A stretch of 64,000 nucleotides of DNA from CAIVAT01 sp049317265 (lineage in GTDB: Bacteria > Bacteroidota > Bacteroidia > Bacteroidales > FEN-979), in assembly GCA_049317265.1 (NCBI GenBank), contig JBMOIP010000022.1:11571-75570 (forward strand), written 5' to 3'. Position numbers and translations under genes: made by a program. Below, in pieces: positions 43,576 to 52,938 of the stretch (positions within the stretch are counted from its first letter, which is position 1; each line of letters starts with the position of its first letter). The notes beneath the pieces were generated by a model. The model did not search any database. It was given only the letters and a program-made list of their open reading frames with translations, and was not told where the DNA came from.

Positions 43576-44138
43576 CAAATTCAACCTGCCAATTCGACGA
43601 ACATGCGCTGGAATCCCTCTTCAGGGAACACTTTACCGGTCTGTGCCAGTTTGCTGCCGGGTATGTGAAGGATGACGAGGTTGCGCGGGAAATTGTCCAG
43701 GACTCTTTTGTTATATTGTGGGAAAAACGGCAAACCCTCGACCTCTCCAAATCAGTTAAGAGTTATCTCTCAACCGCTGTCCGCAACAAGTGCCTCAATT
43801 ACCTCAGGGATCATAAAAAATTCAGCAGCGACCTGCTGGCGCTTGAAAACTTATCCACCGAAACAGGATATGAACTGGCCGATAAGCTGGTAGAATCGGA
43901 TATCCTTCACCAGATTGAACACGCAATAAACGAACTACCCGAAAAATGCAGGGAGATTTTTCAGTTAAGCCGCATCCGGAATCTCAAATATCAGCAAATT
44001 GCCGATCATCTCCAGATATCCGTCAAAACGGTCGAATCACAGATGTCGAAGGCGTTGCAGCACATGCGGGTGAGGCTGGCCGAATACCTGCCGCTAATTT
44101 TAATGGTCGGGATATATTTACAATTATCATCAGGGTAA
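43572..44138 (+). CDS. ECF RNA polymerase sigma factor (sigma-70 family)
   Basis: A 188-residue factor with region 2 (FREHFTGLCQFAAGYVKDDEVAREIVQDSFVILWEK-like core, about 17-52) and region 4 (LPEKCREIFQLSRIRNLKYQQIADHLQISVKTVESQMSKAL-type HTH, about 121-161). The start is GTG in a GTGA overlap with the previous stop; no ATG is available before the conserved core. It heads a sigma/FecR/TonB-receptor set of the Bacteroidota cell-surface-signalling type. Confidence 0.92.
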   Translation: MTNSTCQFDEHALESLFREHFTGLCQFAAGYVKDDEVAREIVQDSFVILWEKRQTLDLSKSVKSYLSTAVRNKCLNYLRDHKKFSSDLLALENLSTETGYELADKLVESDILHQIEHAINELPEKCREIFQLSRIRNLKYQQIADHLQISVKTVESQMSKALQHMRVRLAEYLPLILMVGIYLQLSSG

Positions 44139-44173
44139 CAACCTCTTTTGGTGTATTATCATTGTAAACCGTT

Positions 44174-45226
44174 ATGGAAACAAACAAGACATATTATACT
44201 GATCTGATTTCCAGGTATTTTTTCGGAGAGGCAACTCCTGGCGAGATCCTGGCACTGGAGGAGTGGGTCAAGGCAGATCCGGCAAATGCCACATTGTTTT
44301 CAGAATATCAGAAAACCTGGCAAGCCATTGAAAAATCAAAGATTGAATCATCCATTCATATTGATCATGAGTGGGATCAGCTTGAATCAAGATTAAAAAT
44401 CAAGAGTTCTGATTTGAACTATGAACGAAATGGCGATTTAAACCCACCATCTGAAATTGTTCATCGTAAGTTCCATCGCCTGTCATTCGCTCTGCGCATT
44501 GCTGCGATCTCTCTGCTTCTGCTGCTTCCCGCTTTTTTCCTATACCGTTATTTTACAAATCCTTCCGATCACCAACTCGCTGCCGGGAATGAAATCATGG
44601 AGTGTGTATTGCCCGATGGAACAAGTGTCACCCTCAATGCGGGCACAACGCTCACCTATCCCTCCCGGTTTACGGGCTCCATCCGTCAGGTGACGCTGAA
44701 TGGAGAAGGATGGTTCGAGGTGGCTCACAACAAAGCCAAGCCTTTTATCATTGCCTCGGGGAATGTGAGGGTCAGGGTGGTTGGAACCTCCTTCTCCTTT
44801 AATACCAAAACCCCGGGCGACAAACAGGTGATATATCTCTCCACAGGGATCGTAAAGGTCTATTTCGAAAACCGGCCGGATAAGTCAGCTCTCCTGGTTC
44901 CGGGCGAGAAGGCCGAAATCAATGATGCCGGATCCGATATTCTCAAAACATCCAATAACGATGTGAATTTTATCTCCTGGAAAACAAAACACATTGTATT
45001 CAGTAACACGCCCCTCGATGAGGTTGTAAAGGTGTTGACCAAAGTTTATCGCACACCTGTTACCATACACGATAACAATCTCAGGGATTGCCGGATTACC
45101 GCCACCTTTGACCAACAATCGCTGGAGTCGTTATTACAGGTGCTTAAAGCCACTCTTGACATCCGGATCAGCCAGGCCGGCGGAGGGATTGAACTCTCAG
45201 GTAAGGGATGTAACCAGGGCAGGTAG
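44174..45226 (+). CDS. FecR-family anti-sigma factor
   Basis: A 350-residue protein. The cytoplasmic N-terminus (YFFGEATPGEILALEEWV) is the sigma-binding part. One membrane span is near 100-120 (LRIAAISLLLLLPAFFLY). The periplasmic FecR domain (about 135-235: LPDGTSVTLNAGTTLTYPSRF, GEGWFEVAH, FIIASGNVRVRVVGTSF) is followed by DUF4974 (about 280-345). It would relay receptor state to the sigma factor 35 bases upstream. Confidence 0.92.
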   Translation: METNKTYYTDLISRYFFGEATPGEILALEEWVKADPANATLFSEYQKTWQAIEKSKIESSIHIDHEWDQLESRLKIKSSDLNYERNGDLNPPSEIVHRKFHRLSFALRIAAISLLLLLPAFFLYRYFTNPSDHQLAAGNEIMECVLPDGTSVTLNAGTTLTYPSRFTGSIRQVTLNGEGWFEVAHNKAKPFIIASGNVRVRVVGTSFSFNTKTPGDKQVIYLSTGIVKVYFENRPDKSALLVPGEKAEINDAGSDILKTSNNDVNFISWKTKHIVFSNTPLDEVVKVLTKVYRTPVTIHDNNLRDCRITATFDQQSLESLLQVLKATLDIRISQAGGGIELSGKGCNQGR

Positions 45227-45233
45227 GGATTTT

Positions 45234-47903
45234 ATGAAGAAGAGCGCTTCCTTCATATCGTCCATTGTCGCTTTAATCTGCCTCTGTTTGCATGGTTTGC
45301 CGGTTCTTGCACAGGACCTCCAAAAGCGAATCACCCTGAAGCTGGACAACAGACCCATTTCGGAAGTGCTTACGGAGATCAGCGCCAGGGCGAAGATCGA
45401 TTTTGCCTACAATCCACAGTCACTGCCGGTCGATAAACTCATCACCATTCATGCCAGGCATAAAACCGTTGAAGAAATCCTTCAGGGTGTACTCAGAAAC
45501 AATGGCATCGACTATTTTAAGGTTGAAAATCACCTGGTATTAAAGTCGGGCCCGATAACCTTAAACTCCATTCATACTACAACGGGTGTTGCCGGAAAAT
45601 TTACACTTAGCGGCTTTCTGCGCGATAAAAATACCGGGGAAGCCCTCATTGGCGCTAATGTTTATATCAAGGCGACCACCACCGGCGTTACAACCAATGG
45701 CTATGGGTTTTATTCGCTAACCTTAAACAAAGGGAGTTACCCGATGGTCTTTTCCTATATGGGTTACAGCGAGGTGCAGAAAGATGTGGAACTGGGTGAA
45801 AATACCAGGTTGTCGGTGGAGATGGAGGAGCAGGAACTTCAGATCAGGGAGGTTGAGGTGGTGGCGGCCAACCGCGAATCGGAGATCAGGACAGGGCAGA
45901 TGAGCGAATTCCACTTTTCGCAGAAAACCTTGTCACAACTTCCAGGTTTCGGTGGAAACCTTGATGTGATCAGGGCATTGCAGGCTGTTCCGGGCATTCA
46001 GACTTTTGGTGACGGATCGTCGCTATATTATGTCCGCGGGGGCAACAGCGACCAGAACCTGCTGCTTATCGATGAGGTTCCAGTGTATAATCCATCTCAC
46101 CTTTTCGGGTTTTTCTCTGCCTTTGCCCCGGATGCAATTAATGATGTACAGATATACAAGGGTGACTTTCCTGCCAGATTCGGCGGACGTCTCTCGTCTG
46201 TCATCGATATCAAGGCAAAAGAGGGCAACATGAAGCATTTCGGGTTTTCGGGGAATGTGGGGCCTTATGCCTCCAATTTTACCCTGGAGGGTCCCGTGTT
46301 AAAGGAGCGGGCTTCTTTTTTTATCTCCGGGCGGGTATCAACCCTTAACTGGCTGAACAGTTTGCCAGAGATCAACCGGAGTTTTGATTTTCATTTTTTT
46401 GATATCAACGCCAAATTAAATTTCCGGCTGAACGACAACAACCGCTTGTTCTTTACCTTTTTTACCGGCAGGGATGTCTTCGGCCCTTTTCTGACGGCTG
46501 AGGTCAATTCCCTTGGGATCAACTGGGATAACCTTGCAGGTACGTTCCGGTGGAACCATGTATTCACCAACAAGCTTTTTTGCAACACCACTATGAATTA
46601 CAGCCGTTACAACTACTCGCTGAGCCTGCCTCAGGAGCAAAATGGCTACTGGAACTCCTCCATCTCCAACCTGACCCTGAAAACAGATTTTACCTGGTAT
46701 CTCAATCCCCGGAACACCATCCGTTCGGGAGCAGAAGTAACCAACCACCATTCAAATCCCGGAAATGTGACCCTCGAAAACGGTGATTTGCCGGGCAATG
46801 TTCCGAAAGTTGCTGAATATCATGCCATGGAATACGTTTTATATGCCTCGGACGAACAGCGGATCGGGAACCGGTTAACGTTGCGTTATGGCATCAGGCT
46901 TCCGCTTTGGCAGGATATCGGTCCCACCGATGTCTACTATTTTGATGCTAACCACCAGGTAATCGATACCATTCATTATGAAAGGGGAGAAGTATATTCC
47001 TGGTCGATCATGCCGGAACCCAGGGTGAACCTCCAATACCTGATCGATGAAAAATCTTCGGCAAAGGCAAGTTACAGCAGGACAACCCAATTCATTCAGC
47101 TCCTCTCGAATTCTACAGGTCCCTTCACCTCCCTTGAGGTCTGGGCTCCGTGCGGGCCAAATATCCGGCCACAGACAGCCGACCAGGTGGCGGTGGGCTA
47201 TTTCAGGAGTCTGGCCGGTTCGAAATTAACTTTTTCGGTGGAGGGTTATTATAAATGGTTTCACAATCATCCTGACTATCGGGACCATGCCAACCTGCTT
47301 TTCAATACATTGATAGAAGGGGAGTTGCGCTTCGGAAAAGCCTGGTCATATGGCATCGAATTCATGCTGCGTAAAACCATTGGAAACCTGACCGGCTGGA
47401 TTGGTTATACATGGTCCAGGGCCATGATCCAGACCCCGGGCATCAACAATGGGAATGTTTACCCGGCCAGTTACGACCGGCCTGACGACATTTGCATCAA
47501 TATCTCCTGGGAGGATAAGAAGCACTGGATGCTTGGTGCAAACTGGATCTACCTCACAGGTGGCGCCATCACTACTCCGATGGGATTTTACTATGCCAAC
47601 GGGACCTCAATTCCAATGTATGGTGATAAAAACAACGGCCGCCTGCCCGATTACCACCGGCTCGATTTATCGGCTACCTACACCTTCAATAAACCTGGAA
47701 ACCACTATCGGCACAGTCTTACGTTGACCCTGTACAATGCCTATGGCCGTCTGAATCCATTTTCGGTTAATTTTAACAAGATGATGAACGACCAGGGAGA
47801 TTTTGTGGTTCCTTCCAACCTTGACGGATCGTATAAGGTTGTGCCCACCACCATCTCCGTGGCTGGTATCATTCCATCTATCAACTACCAATTCAAATTC
47901 TGA
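45234..47903 (+). CDS. TonB-dependent outer-membrane receptor with STN and carboxypeptidase-like N-terminal domains
   Basis: An 889-residue receptor starting at MKKSASFISSIVALICLCLHG. An ATG at 45108 would overlap fecR by 119 bases and is not preferred. After the signal peptide come an STN signalling domain (about 30-100), a CarboxypepD_reg-like domain (about 115-205), a plug (LPGFGGNLDVIRALQAVPG, YYVRGGNSDQNLLLIDEVPV) and a 22-strand barrel ending with aromatic FKF. The STN domain fits control by the upstream FecR/sigma pair. No SusD partner is present. The ligand is unknown. Confidence 0.92.
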   Translation: MKKSASFISSIVALICLCLHGLPVLAQDLQKRITLKLDNRPISEVLTEISARAKIDFAYNPQSLPVDKLITIHARHKTVEEILQGVLRNNGIDYFKVENHLVLKSGPITLNSIHTTTGVAGKFTLSGFLRDKNTGEALIGANVYIKATTTGVTTNGYGFYSLTLNKGSYPMVFSYMGYSEVQKDVELGENTRLSVEMEEQELQIREVEVVAANRESEIRTGQMSEFHFSQKTLSQLPGFGGNLDVIRALQAVPGIQTFGDGSSLYYVRGGNSDQNLLLIDEVPVYNPSHLFGFFSAFAPDAINDVQIYKGDFPARFGGRLSSVIDIKAKEGNMKHFGFSGNVGPYASNFTLEGPVLKERASFFISGRVSTLNWLNSLPEINRSFDFHFFDINAKLNFRLNDNNRLFFTFFTGRDVFGPFLTAEVNSLGINWDNLAGTFRWNHVFTNKLFCNTTMNYSRYNYSLSLPQEQNGYWNSSISNLTLKTDFTWYLNPRNTIRSGAEVTNHHSNPGNVTLENGDLPGNVPKVAEYHAMEYVLYASDEQRIGNRLTLRYGIRLPLWQDIGPTDVYYFDANHQVIDTIHYERGEVYSWSIMPEPRVNLQYLIDEKSSAKASYSRTTQFIQLLSNSTGPFTSLEVWAPCGPNIRPQTADQVAVGYFRSLAGSKLTFSVEGYYKWFHNHPDYRDHANLLFNTLIEGELRFGKAWSYGIEFMLRKTIGNLTGWIGYTWSRAMIQTPGINNGNVYPASYDRPDDICINISWEDKKHWMLGANWIYLTGGAITTPMGFYYANGTSIPMYGDKNNGRLPDYHRLDLSATYTFNKPGNHYRHSLTLTLYNAYGRLNPFSVNFNKMMNDQGDFVVPSNLDGSYKVVPTTISVAGIIPSINYQFKF

Positions 47904-48724
47904 TGCGAAGGTTTTTATATCTCACCGGCCTTGTCTTTTTTCTGCACGGATGCGTGAAAGAGACCACCTGGCCTGTAACTGGCGAAGTGTCTGGAATCCT
48001 GGCAGTTGATGGTGTCATCACGGATGAGGTGAAACCGCACAAAGTAACACTAACCCATCCCGTGACTGAACTCAACAAATTACCGGAGCCTGTTACCGGA
48101 GCAGCGGTACTGCTTAGCAATGAGGATTCCACGTGGCAGCTGGTTGAATATCCGCTTAGTTCCGGGGTTTATCAAACGCCTCCCTGGTTTTCTGCCCGGC
48201 TTCAGAAAAATTATACCCTGCTGATTTCAACCACGGGAAAGGTGTTTACCGCCAAAACCACCATGACCGGAGGCAGCGCATTCAAGGAACTTCGATATTC
48301 CCGGAAAGAGGAAAACAACCTCTATTATATCGACTGGGTTGCAAATGCATTCAGCACCGAACAGGCAGCCATGTGGGAGTTGCTGATCGACTGGTCGATG
48401 GTTCCCGGGTATCAGCAACTCGATTCGTTGAACAACCATGCAAGACTGTTGTTTTATACCTTGCCCACCCTCGATGTCAGTGAGGTTTTTGCACCCAGGA
48501 TGCAGTCTGTCTACTTTCCTGCAGGTACCATTATTACCGAACGAAGATATTCCCTTACGCCACCACATGCTGAATTTATCCGTGAGATGCTGCTTGAGTC
48601 GAACTGGAGCGGCGGATTATTTACAGTTGCACCAGCCAATGTCACGACCAACCTGAGCGGTGGGGCAGTAGGCTATTTCGGGGCCTGCGCAGTGACGGAA
48701 CTTTCTGTAAGTGTCAATCCATGA
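47903..48724 (+). CDS. DUF4249-type outer-membrane lipoprotein
   Basis: A 273-residue lipoprotein with lipobox FFLHGC (Cys about 17). DUF4249-like features: LAVDGVITDEVKPHKVTLTHP, VTGAAVLLSNED and the C-terminal GYFGACAVTELSV. It overlaps the receptor stop by one base (TGATG), so it is co-translated with it. DUF4249 proteins typically pair with this type of TonB receptor and may take the SusD place. Confidence 0.85.
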   Translation: MRRFLYLTGLVFFLHGCVKETTWPVTGEVSGILAVDGVITDEVKPHKVTLTHPVTELNKLPEPVTGAAVLLSNEDSTWQLVEYPLSSGVYQTPPWFSARLQKNYTLLISTTGKVFTAKTTMTGGSAFKELRYSRKEENNLYYIDWVANAFSTEQAAMWELLIDWSMVPGYQQLDSLNNHARLLFYTLPTLDVSEVFAPRMQSVYFPAGTIITERRYSLTPPHAEFIREMLLESNWSGGLFTVAPANVTTNLSGGAVGYFGACAVTELSVSVNP

Positions 48725-48814
48725 TTTTTTTTTATTCGGCATAAGGGTATATAAACTTTCGTGTGTATAACCAATAAGAAACCCCAAATATCAACCATTA
48801 AAATCTATCCAACC

Positions 48815-49747
48815 ATGAAATCTGCAAACCTGTTTCGCCTCACAATGCTTGTCTTTGCCATCTTCGGACTCGCTCTGACCGGTTGTAAAAAAGACAAAAA
48901 CAATGACATTTCAGCCGATTCCTCCTCGCTTCAGCAACTCGCAGGCGACGAAGAGTCGTTTGAATCATCCATGGATGAGTCGATGAATGAAGTGAATAAC
49001 ATTCTTTCGGGTGGAAACCTGAAGTCGACCAGCCAGCTTCCATGTAATGCCACCATCGATTCTACGGCTACCATCAACGATACGGTCACCATTTACATTA
49101 CTTATCATGGTGTTAATTGCAACGGCACAAGATATCGTTCGGGCAAAGTTGAAATTAAAAAGAAAGCAGGTTCCCATTGGTATGAGCAGGGGGCTACGGT
49201 GATTGTAAAGCACATTGATTTTACGATTTCAAAGATGTCATCCTCAAAATCAGTTACATTGAATGGTGTTAAAGTCTATCAGAATGTGAGTGGCGGCCTC
49301 ATCTGGCAGCTTGGTCCCGAACTCCCCACCATTGTTCACAGAACCTGGGGCATGGTAAACGTCACATTCAATAGTGACGGGAGCACCAAAACCTGGAATA
49401 TTGCCCGTCAGAAAACCTTATCCGGCACAGCCCCTTATAACCTGGTGCTAACTTGCGATGGCTTTGGTTCTGCCGACGGTTATGACAATCTCGTTGTATG
49501 GGGGATCAACCGCAAGGGCGAGAATTTCTACTCACAGATCATCGAGCCGGTTACCCGTTGCCAGGTTTGTGACTGGGACCCTTCAGCAGGGGTAAAGAAG
49601 CATTCAATACCTGCTGATTCAAAGAGCGCCACCCTCACCTTTGGTTATGACAGGAACAACCAGCCTGTCGGAAATGAGTGTCCTGCCAAATACAAAGTGG
49701 ACTGGCAAAAAAACAACCATTCAGGAACAGTTTTCCTCTGGCTATAA
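48815..49747 (+). CDS. Hypothetical lipoprotein
   Basis: A 310-residue protein starting at MKSANLFRLTMLVF; upstream in-frame codons to 48761 look like leader. Lipobox ALTGC (Cys 24) is followed by a low-complexity acidic region (about 30-70) and a beta-rich domain of unknown family with paired CxxC-like cysteines (RCQVC). It is the last gene before a strong terminator and 90 bases after the DUF4249 gene, so it may belong to the same operon. No function can be assigned. Confidence 0.75.
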   Translation: MKSANLFRLTMLVFAIFGLALTGCKKDKNNDISADSSSLQQLAGDEESFESSMDESMNEVNNILSGGNLKSTSQLPCNATIDSTATINDTVTIYITYHGVNCNGTRYRSGKVEIKKKAGSHWYEQGATVIVKHIDFTISKMSSSKSVTLNGVKVYQNVSGGLIWQLGPELPTIVHRTWGMVNVTFNSDGSTKTWNIARQKTLSGTAPYNLVLTCDGFGSADGYDNLVVWGINRKGENFYSQIIEPVTRCQVCDWDPSAGVKKHSIPADSKSATLTFGYDRNNQPVGNECPAKYKVDWQKNNHSGTVFLWL

Positions 49748-49763
49748 CCAACCATTTCCTAAG

Positions 49764-49804
49764 AAAACAAAAGCCGCCCCGGATTCCGGGGCGGCTTTTG
49801 TTTT
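49764..49804. terminator. Strong bidirectional rho-independent terminator
   Basis: A perfect 19-bp stem (49764-49782 with 49786-49804) with a 3-base loop. The base has A runs on the left and T runs on the right, so either strand gives a GC-rich hairpin followed by U. It lies between the convergent lipoprotein gene and the acyl-CoA dehydrogenase gene. Confidence 0.93.
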
Positions 49805-49820
49805 CTGGTTGAATCAGAGA

Positions 49821-50966
49821 TCAGTCGAAACAACCGATATACCTGGAAATGACAGTCCGCTGGATCTCGGAGGTGCCCTCGCCGATCTGGAGGAGGCGCT
49901 GATCACGGTAAAAGCGTTCGATATCGTAATCCTTCATCAGGCCGTACCCGCCATGCAACTGAACGGCTTCATCGGCGACCTCACGTGCAATTTCTGAGCA
50001 ATAGAGCTTTGCCATGGCAGCCTCTTTGGCATAAGGCTGGTCGTTAGATTTAAGCCATGCACCTTTGTAAAGCAGGTTCCGCGCAAGTTCGATCTTGGTG
50101 GCCATATCCGCAAGTTTAAAAGCGTTGACCTGGAACTGCGCAATGGGTTTGCCAAACTGCTTCCGGCTTTTTGCATAGGTCATGGCCATTTCAAAGGCTC
50201 CCTGGGCTAATCCGAGTCCCATGGCCCCGATGGCCAGGCGTCCGCTGTCGAGCGTGCCCAACATGATTTTCGACCCTTCGCCACGTTTGCCTAAAATATT
50301 CGTAACCGGAACCCTGCAGTCGTCGAAGAACAGCTGTGCAGTATCCGAAGCACGCCACATCATCTTGCCATGCATGGGTACCCGCTTAAAACCGGGAGTG
50401 TCGGCATCCACCAGGATGGTTGAAAACTCCTTCCGGCCATTCGCTTCATCAGAAACCACCTGAACAGTTGCCCCTATGTTAATCGGCGAGGCACCGTTGG
50501 TGATGAATATCTTGGATCCATTGATAACCCAGTGGTCTCCGTCAAGCCTGGCGGTGGTTTTAGTGGCCCTGGAGTCACTCCCGGCATCGGGTTCCGTGAG
50601 GCCAAAGGCCCAAAGTGCATCACCGGTGGAGAGCATGGGGAGATATTTCTGTTTTTGTTCTGCCGTTCCGTAGTTCAGAATCGGGCCAATGCCCAGCGAT
50701 ATATGGGCCGCCAGGGTGGCTGCCTGGGAACTGTCAACACGCGCAAGTTCCTCCACAGCAATTACATAGGCAAGTGTGTCCATGTCAATTCCGCCGAACT
50801 CCTGGGGTGTTCGCAACCCAAAAAATCCCAGTTCACCCATTCTTTTGGTCAGCTGAATGGAAAATTCAGCTTTTTCATCGAGTTCCTGTGCAACCGGTTT
50901 TACCTCCCGCTCGGCATAATCGCGCACCGTCTTGCGAATCATGTTGTGTTCTTCAGTCAAATACAT
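49821..50966 (-). CDS. Acyl-CoA dehydrogenase of the leucine/isovalerate cluster
   Basis: A 381-residue flavoenzyme. Motifs: FGLTEPDAGSDSRA (FAD/substrate), ITNGASPINIG, SRKQFGKPIAQFQ, QLHGGYGLMKDYDIERFYRD and QIGEGTSEIQR. Operon context points to isovaleryl-CoA dehydrogenase. However, the GEGTSEIQ motif carries a Glu where the usual isovaleryl-CoA dehydrogenase has Gly, which resembles short-chain/butyryl types. The precise substrate is therefore open (isovaleryl, 2-methylbutyryl or butyryl). It is the last gene of the minus-strand cluster, 71 bases after the HMG-CoA-lyase gene. Confidence 0.88.
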   Translation of the reverse strand: MYLTEEHNMIRKTVRDYAEREVKPVAQELDEKAEFSIQLTKRMGELGFFGLRTPQEFGGIDMDTLAYVIAVEELARVDSSQAATLAAHISLGIGPILNYGTAEQKQKYLPMLSTGDALWAFGLTEPDAGSDSRATKTTARLDGDHWVINGSKIFITNGASPINIGATVQVVSDEANGRKEFSTILVDADTPGFKRVPMHGKMMWRASDTAQLFFDDCRVPVTNILGKRGEGSKIMLGTLDSGRLAIGAMGLGLAQGAFEMAMTYAKSRKQFGKPIAQFQVNAFKLADMATKIELARNLLYKGAWLKSNDQPYAKEAAMAKLYCSEIAREVADEAVQLHGGYGLMKDYDIERFYRDQRLLQIGEGTSEIQRTVISRYIGCFD

Positions 50967-51002
50967 GGTCTTGCTATTTAAAATTGTTTATAAATTCGTT
51001 AT

Positions 51003-51040
51003 TCAAAATTCGTTGTTCAATATTCAATATTCAATATTCA
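51003..51040. repeat. ATTCAAT heptamer array abutting the HMG-CoA-lyase-like stop codon
   Basis: Seen on the minus strand, TGAATAT repeats begin with the TGA stop codon itself at 51040-51038 and run on as TGAATAT, TGAATAT, TGAACAACGAATT-like words. The same word family lies at the ygfK stop (13856-13897). Confidence 0.75.
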
Positions 51041-51886
51041 TTTTAATACCTCATCCGCCAGTACCAACGCATCTTTAAATCTCTCAAAATTAAACTCCTT
51101 CCAAAGCTTACCCATCCCTGTAAATTCCACCAGATTTTCAGTTTTCAGATTCCCAAGCAGCTCCTTCCCAGCCATCGGGCACCCCCCCATACCATTAATT
51201 ACACCGTCAAACCGCCGGCATCCGGCATCATATGCAGCCGCGGTTTTTTCACGCCATCCCTGGTTTGAAGTATGAAGATGAAGACCAAATTCCACATCAG
51301 GGAAGAAAGGGATAAGGCTTGAAAATACTTTAGAAATAAGTTCAGGTTCAATCTCCATCGAAACGTTTGATAACGGAATAATCCTCACGCCGGCCTGGTA
51401 AAGCTTAGAAACCGATTCTACAAGAATATCAAGGTTCCAGGGATCGCCATAAGGATTTCCAAAAGCCATTGAAATATAAATGACTGCCTGTTTACCTTTG
51501 GCATGACAAAGGTTGATGACATACTCCGCCGTATCAAACGATTTTTGAACTGTGGTGTTAACGTTCAGCTTTAAAAATGCCGGTGAAAATGAAAAAGGGT
51601 AGGAGATATGGGTGATTTCATCTCTTCCGGCAAGAAGGTCGGCTCCGCGGTTATTTACACAGAGAAACATCAGGTTTGTGGTGGTGCCGGCCAGATCAAG
51701 ACTGTTCAGTACATCAAGAGAATCAGCCATTTGAGGAATTAACTGAGGAGATACGATGCTTCCGATCTCCACGGTATCAAATCCTACCCTGAGAAGTTGG
51801 TTGATATACCGGACCTTCTCCCGGGTGGGAATGATACGGGAAAACCCCTGCATTCCTTCACGCGGCGATTCAATGATCTTCATCAT
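51038..51886 (-). CDS. HMG-CoA-lyase-like DRE-TIM metallolyase A (Cys present)
   Basis: A 282-residue lyase. Metal His pair in FGLHLHTSNQG, catalytic-Cys motif GMGGCPMAGKELLGN and VEIGSIVSPQLIPQMAD match HMG-CoA lyase. The N-terminal metal-ligand motif reads ESPREGMQ, with Glu where HMG-CoA lyase has Asp (PRDGLQ). It would cleave HMG-CoA to acetyl-CoA and acetoacetate as the last leucine-degradation step. It overlaps the paralogous gene upstream by four bases. Confidence 0.85.
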   Translation of the reverse strand: MMKIIESPREGMQGFSRIIPTREKVRYINQLLRVGFDTVEIGSIVSPQLIPQMADSLDVLNSLDLAGTTTNLMFLCVNNRGADLLAGRDEITHISYPFSFSPAFLKLNVNTTVQKSFDTAEYVINLCHAKGKQAVIYISMAFGNPYGDPWNLDILVESVSKLYQAGVRIIPLSNVSMEIEPELISKVFSSLIPFFPDVEFGLHLHTSNQGWREKTAAAYDAGCRRFDGVINGMGGCPMAGKELLGNLKTENLVEFTGMGKLWKEFNFERFKDALVLADEVLK

Positions 51887-52893
51887 CCTTTTCCGGTTAG
51901 TGATTTGGGGATCCTTCCGTTCCGGATCGATTCCGACCTAAGCCGCCGGCCAACAATCCGCTCAACCATTGATCCGATCTCAAGCACTTTGTCAACATCG
52001 AGCTGGGTGTCGATGCCCATTTCATCCATCATCACAACCATGTCTTCTGTTGAAACTAGTCCAACGAGGTTAGGGTCCTTGTAGTAGTAACTACCTGTTC
52101 CAGAGACAGGTACGCCGCTGACGAAGTTTGCCGGCTGTCCCCCGATGCCCCCCATGGTCGATTCATAGTTGACCATTCCTGCCTGGAGCGCGGCCAGCAC
52201 ATTGGCAAGACCCCATCCCCTGGTGGTGTGGAAATGAACGATCTGTTTTTCTACCCTTACGCCTGAATCGAGCAACATGGAGTAATACCTGTAAACCCGG
52301 TCGGGTGAGGCTGATCCGTCATGGTCGGCGTGTTCCACGTCGTTCACGCCGATGTCGAGCCACCGCTTGGTGAATTCAATGGCCTTCTCCATTTTGGTGG
52401 GTCCTTCGATCGGACAACCCCAGATGGTGCTGACTGTGCCATTCACTTTGAGGCCGGCCTCACGGGCCAGCGGGATGTATTTTTCCGCCATTTTCCAGTA
52501 ATCATCAAGGCTGAGGCCCGAATTTTTCCGGTGATGCGATTCACTCGTCGATACCATCAACAGGATCCGGTCCGGGCCCCAGCCCTCTCTCCTCGCCTGG
52601 ATAGCCCGTTCAATGGCCTTTTCACGGATCGTGATGGCAGTGACGGAGACTTTATCCATGAGGGGCGCCACCACTTTGCTGGCACGGATGCGCTTCAGCA
52701 CTTCGTCAGCATCCTTGAATTGAGGCATTCCCGATGGATTGCCGAGGTTTGTCACTTCGATATGCCGGAACCCGGCAAGTACCAGCTGCTCAGCCAGCCA
52801 TACCTTGGCATCGGTGGGAATAAAGGTCTCCTCATGTTGAAATCCATCCCTGACAGTGATGTCTCCTATGGTTACTTTCTTTGGATAATTCAT
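51883..52893 (-). CDS. HMG-CoA-lyase-like DRE-TIM metallolyase B (Cys absent)
   Basis: A 336-residue paralog. GDITVRDGFQHEE keeps the Arg-Asp pair; IEVTNLGNPSGMPQFKD and the His pair in IVHFHTTRGWG are present. The loop that should hold the catalytic Cys reads GGIGGQPANF (Gln instead of Cys), followed by an insert of about 20 residues. It is therefore probably not a standard HMG-CoA lyase. Possibilities are a lyase or carboxyltransferase on a related substrate, or a partner subunit of the overlapping gene. Confidence 0.82.
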   Translation of the reverse strand: MNYPKKVTIGDITVRDGFQHEETFIPTDAKVWLAEQLVLAGFRHIEVTNLGNPSGMPQFKDADEVLKRIRASKVVAPLMDKVSVTAITIREKAIERAIQARREGWGPDRILLMVSTSESHHRKNSGLSLDDYWKMAEKYIPLAREAGLKVNGTVSTIWGCPIEGPTKMEKAIEFTKRWLDIGVNDVEHADHDGSASPDRVYRYYSMLLDSGVRVEKQIVHFHTTRGWGLANVLAALQAGMVNYESTMGGIGGQPANFVSGVPVSGTGSYYYKDPNLVGLVSTEDMVVMMDEMGIDTQLDVDKVLEIGSMVERIVGRRLRSESIRNGRIPKSLTGKG

Positions 52894-52938
52894 AGCAAAT
52901 CAATTAAATACAACAATTAAACAATTTTCAAACGGTCA

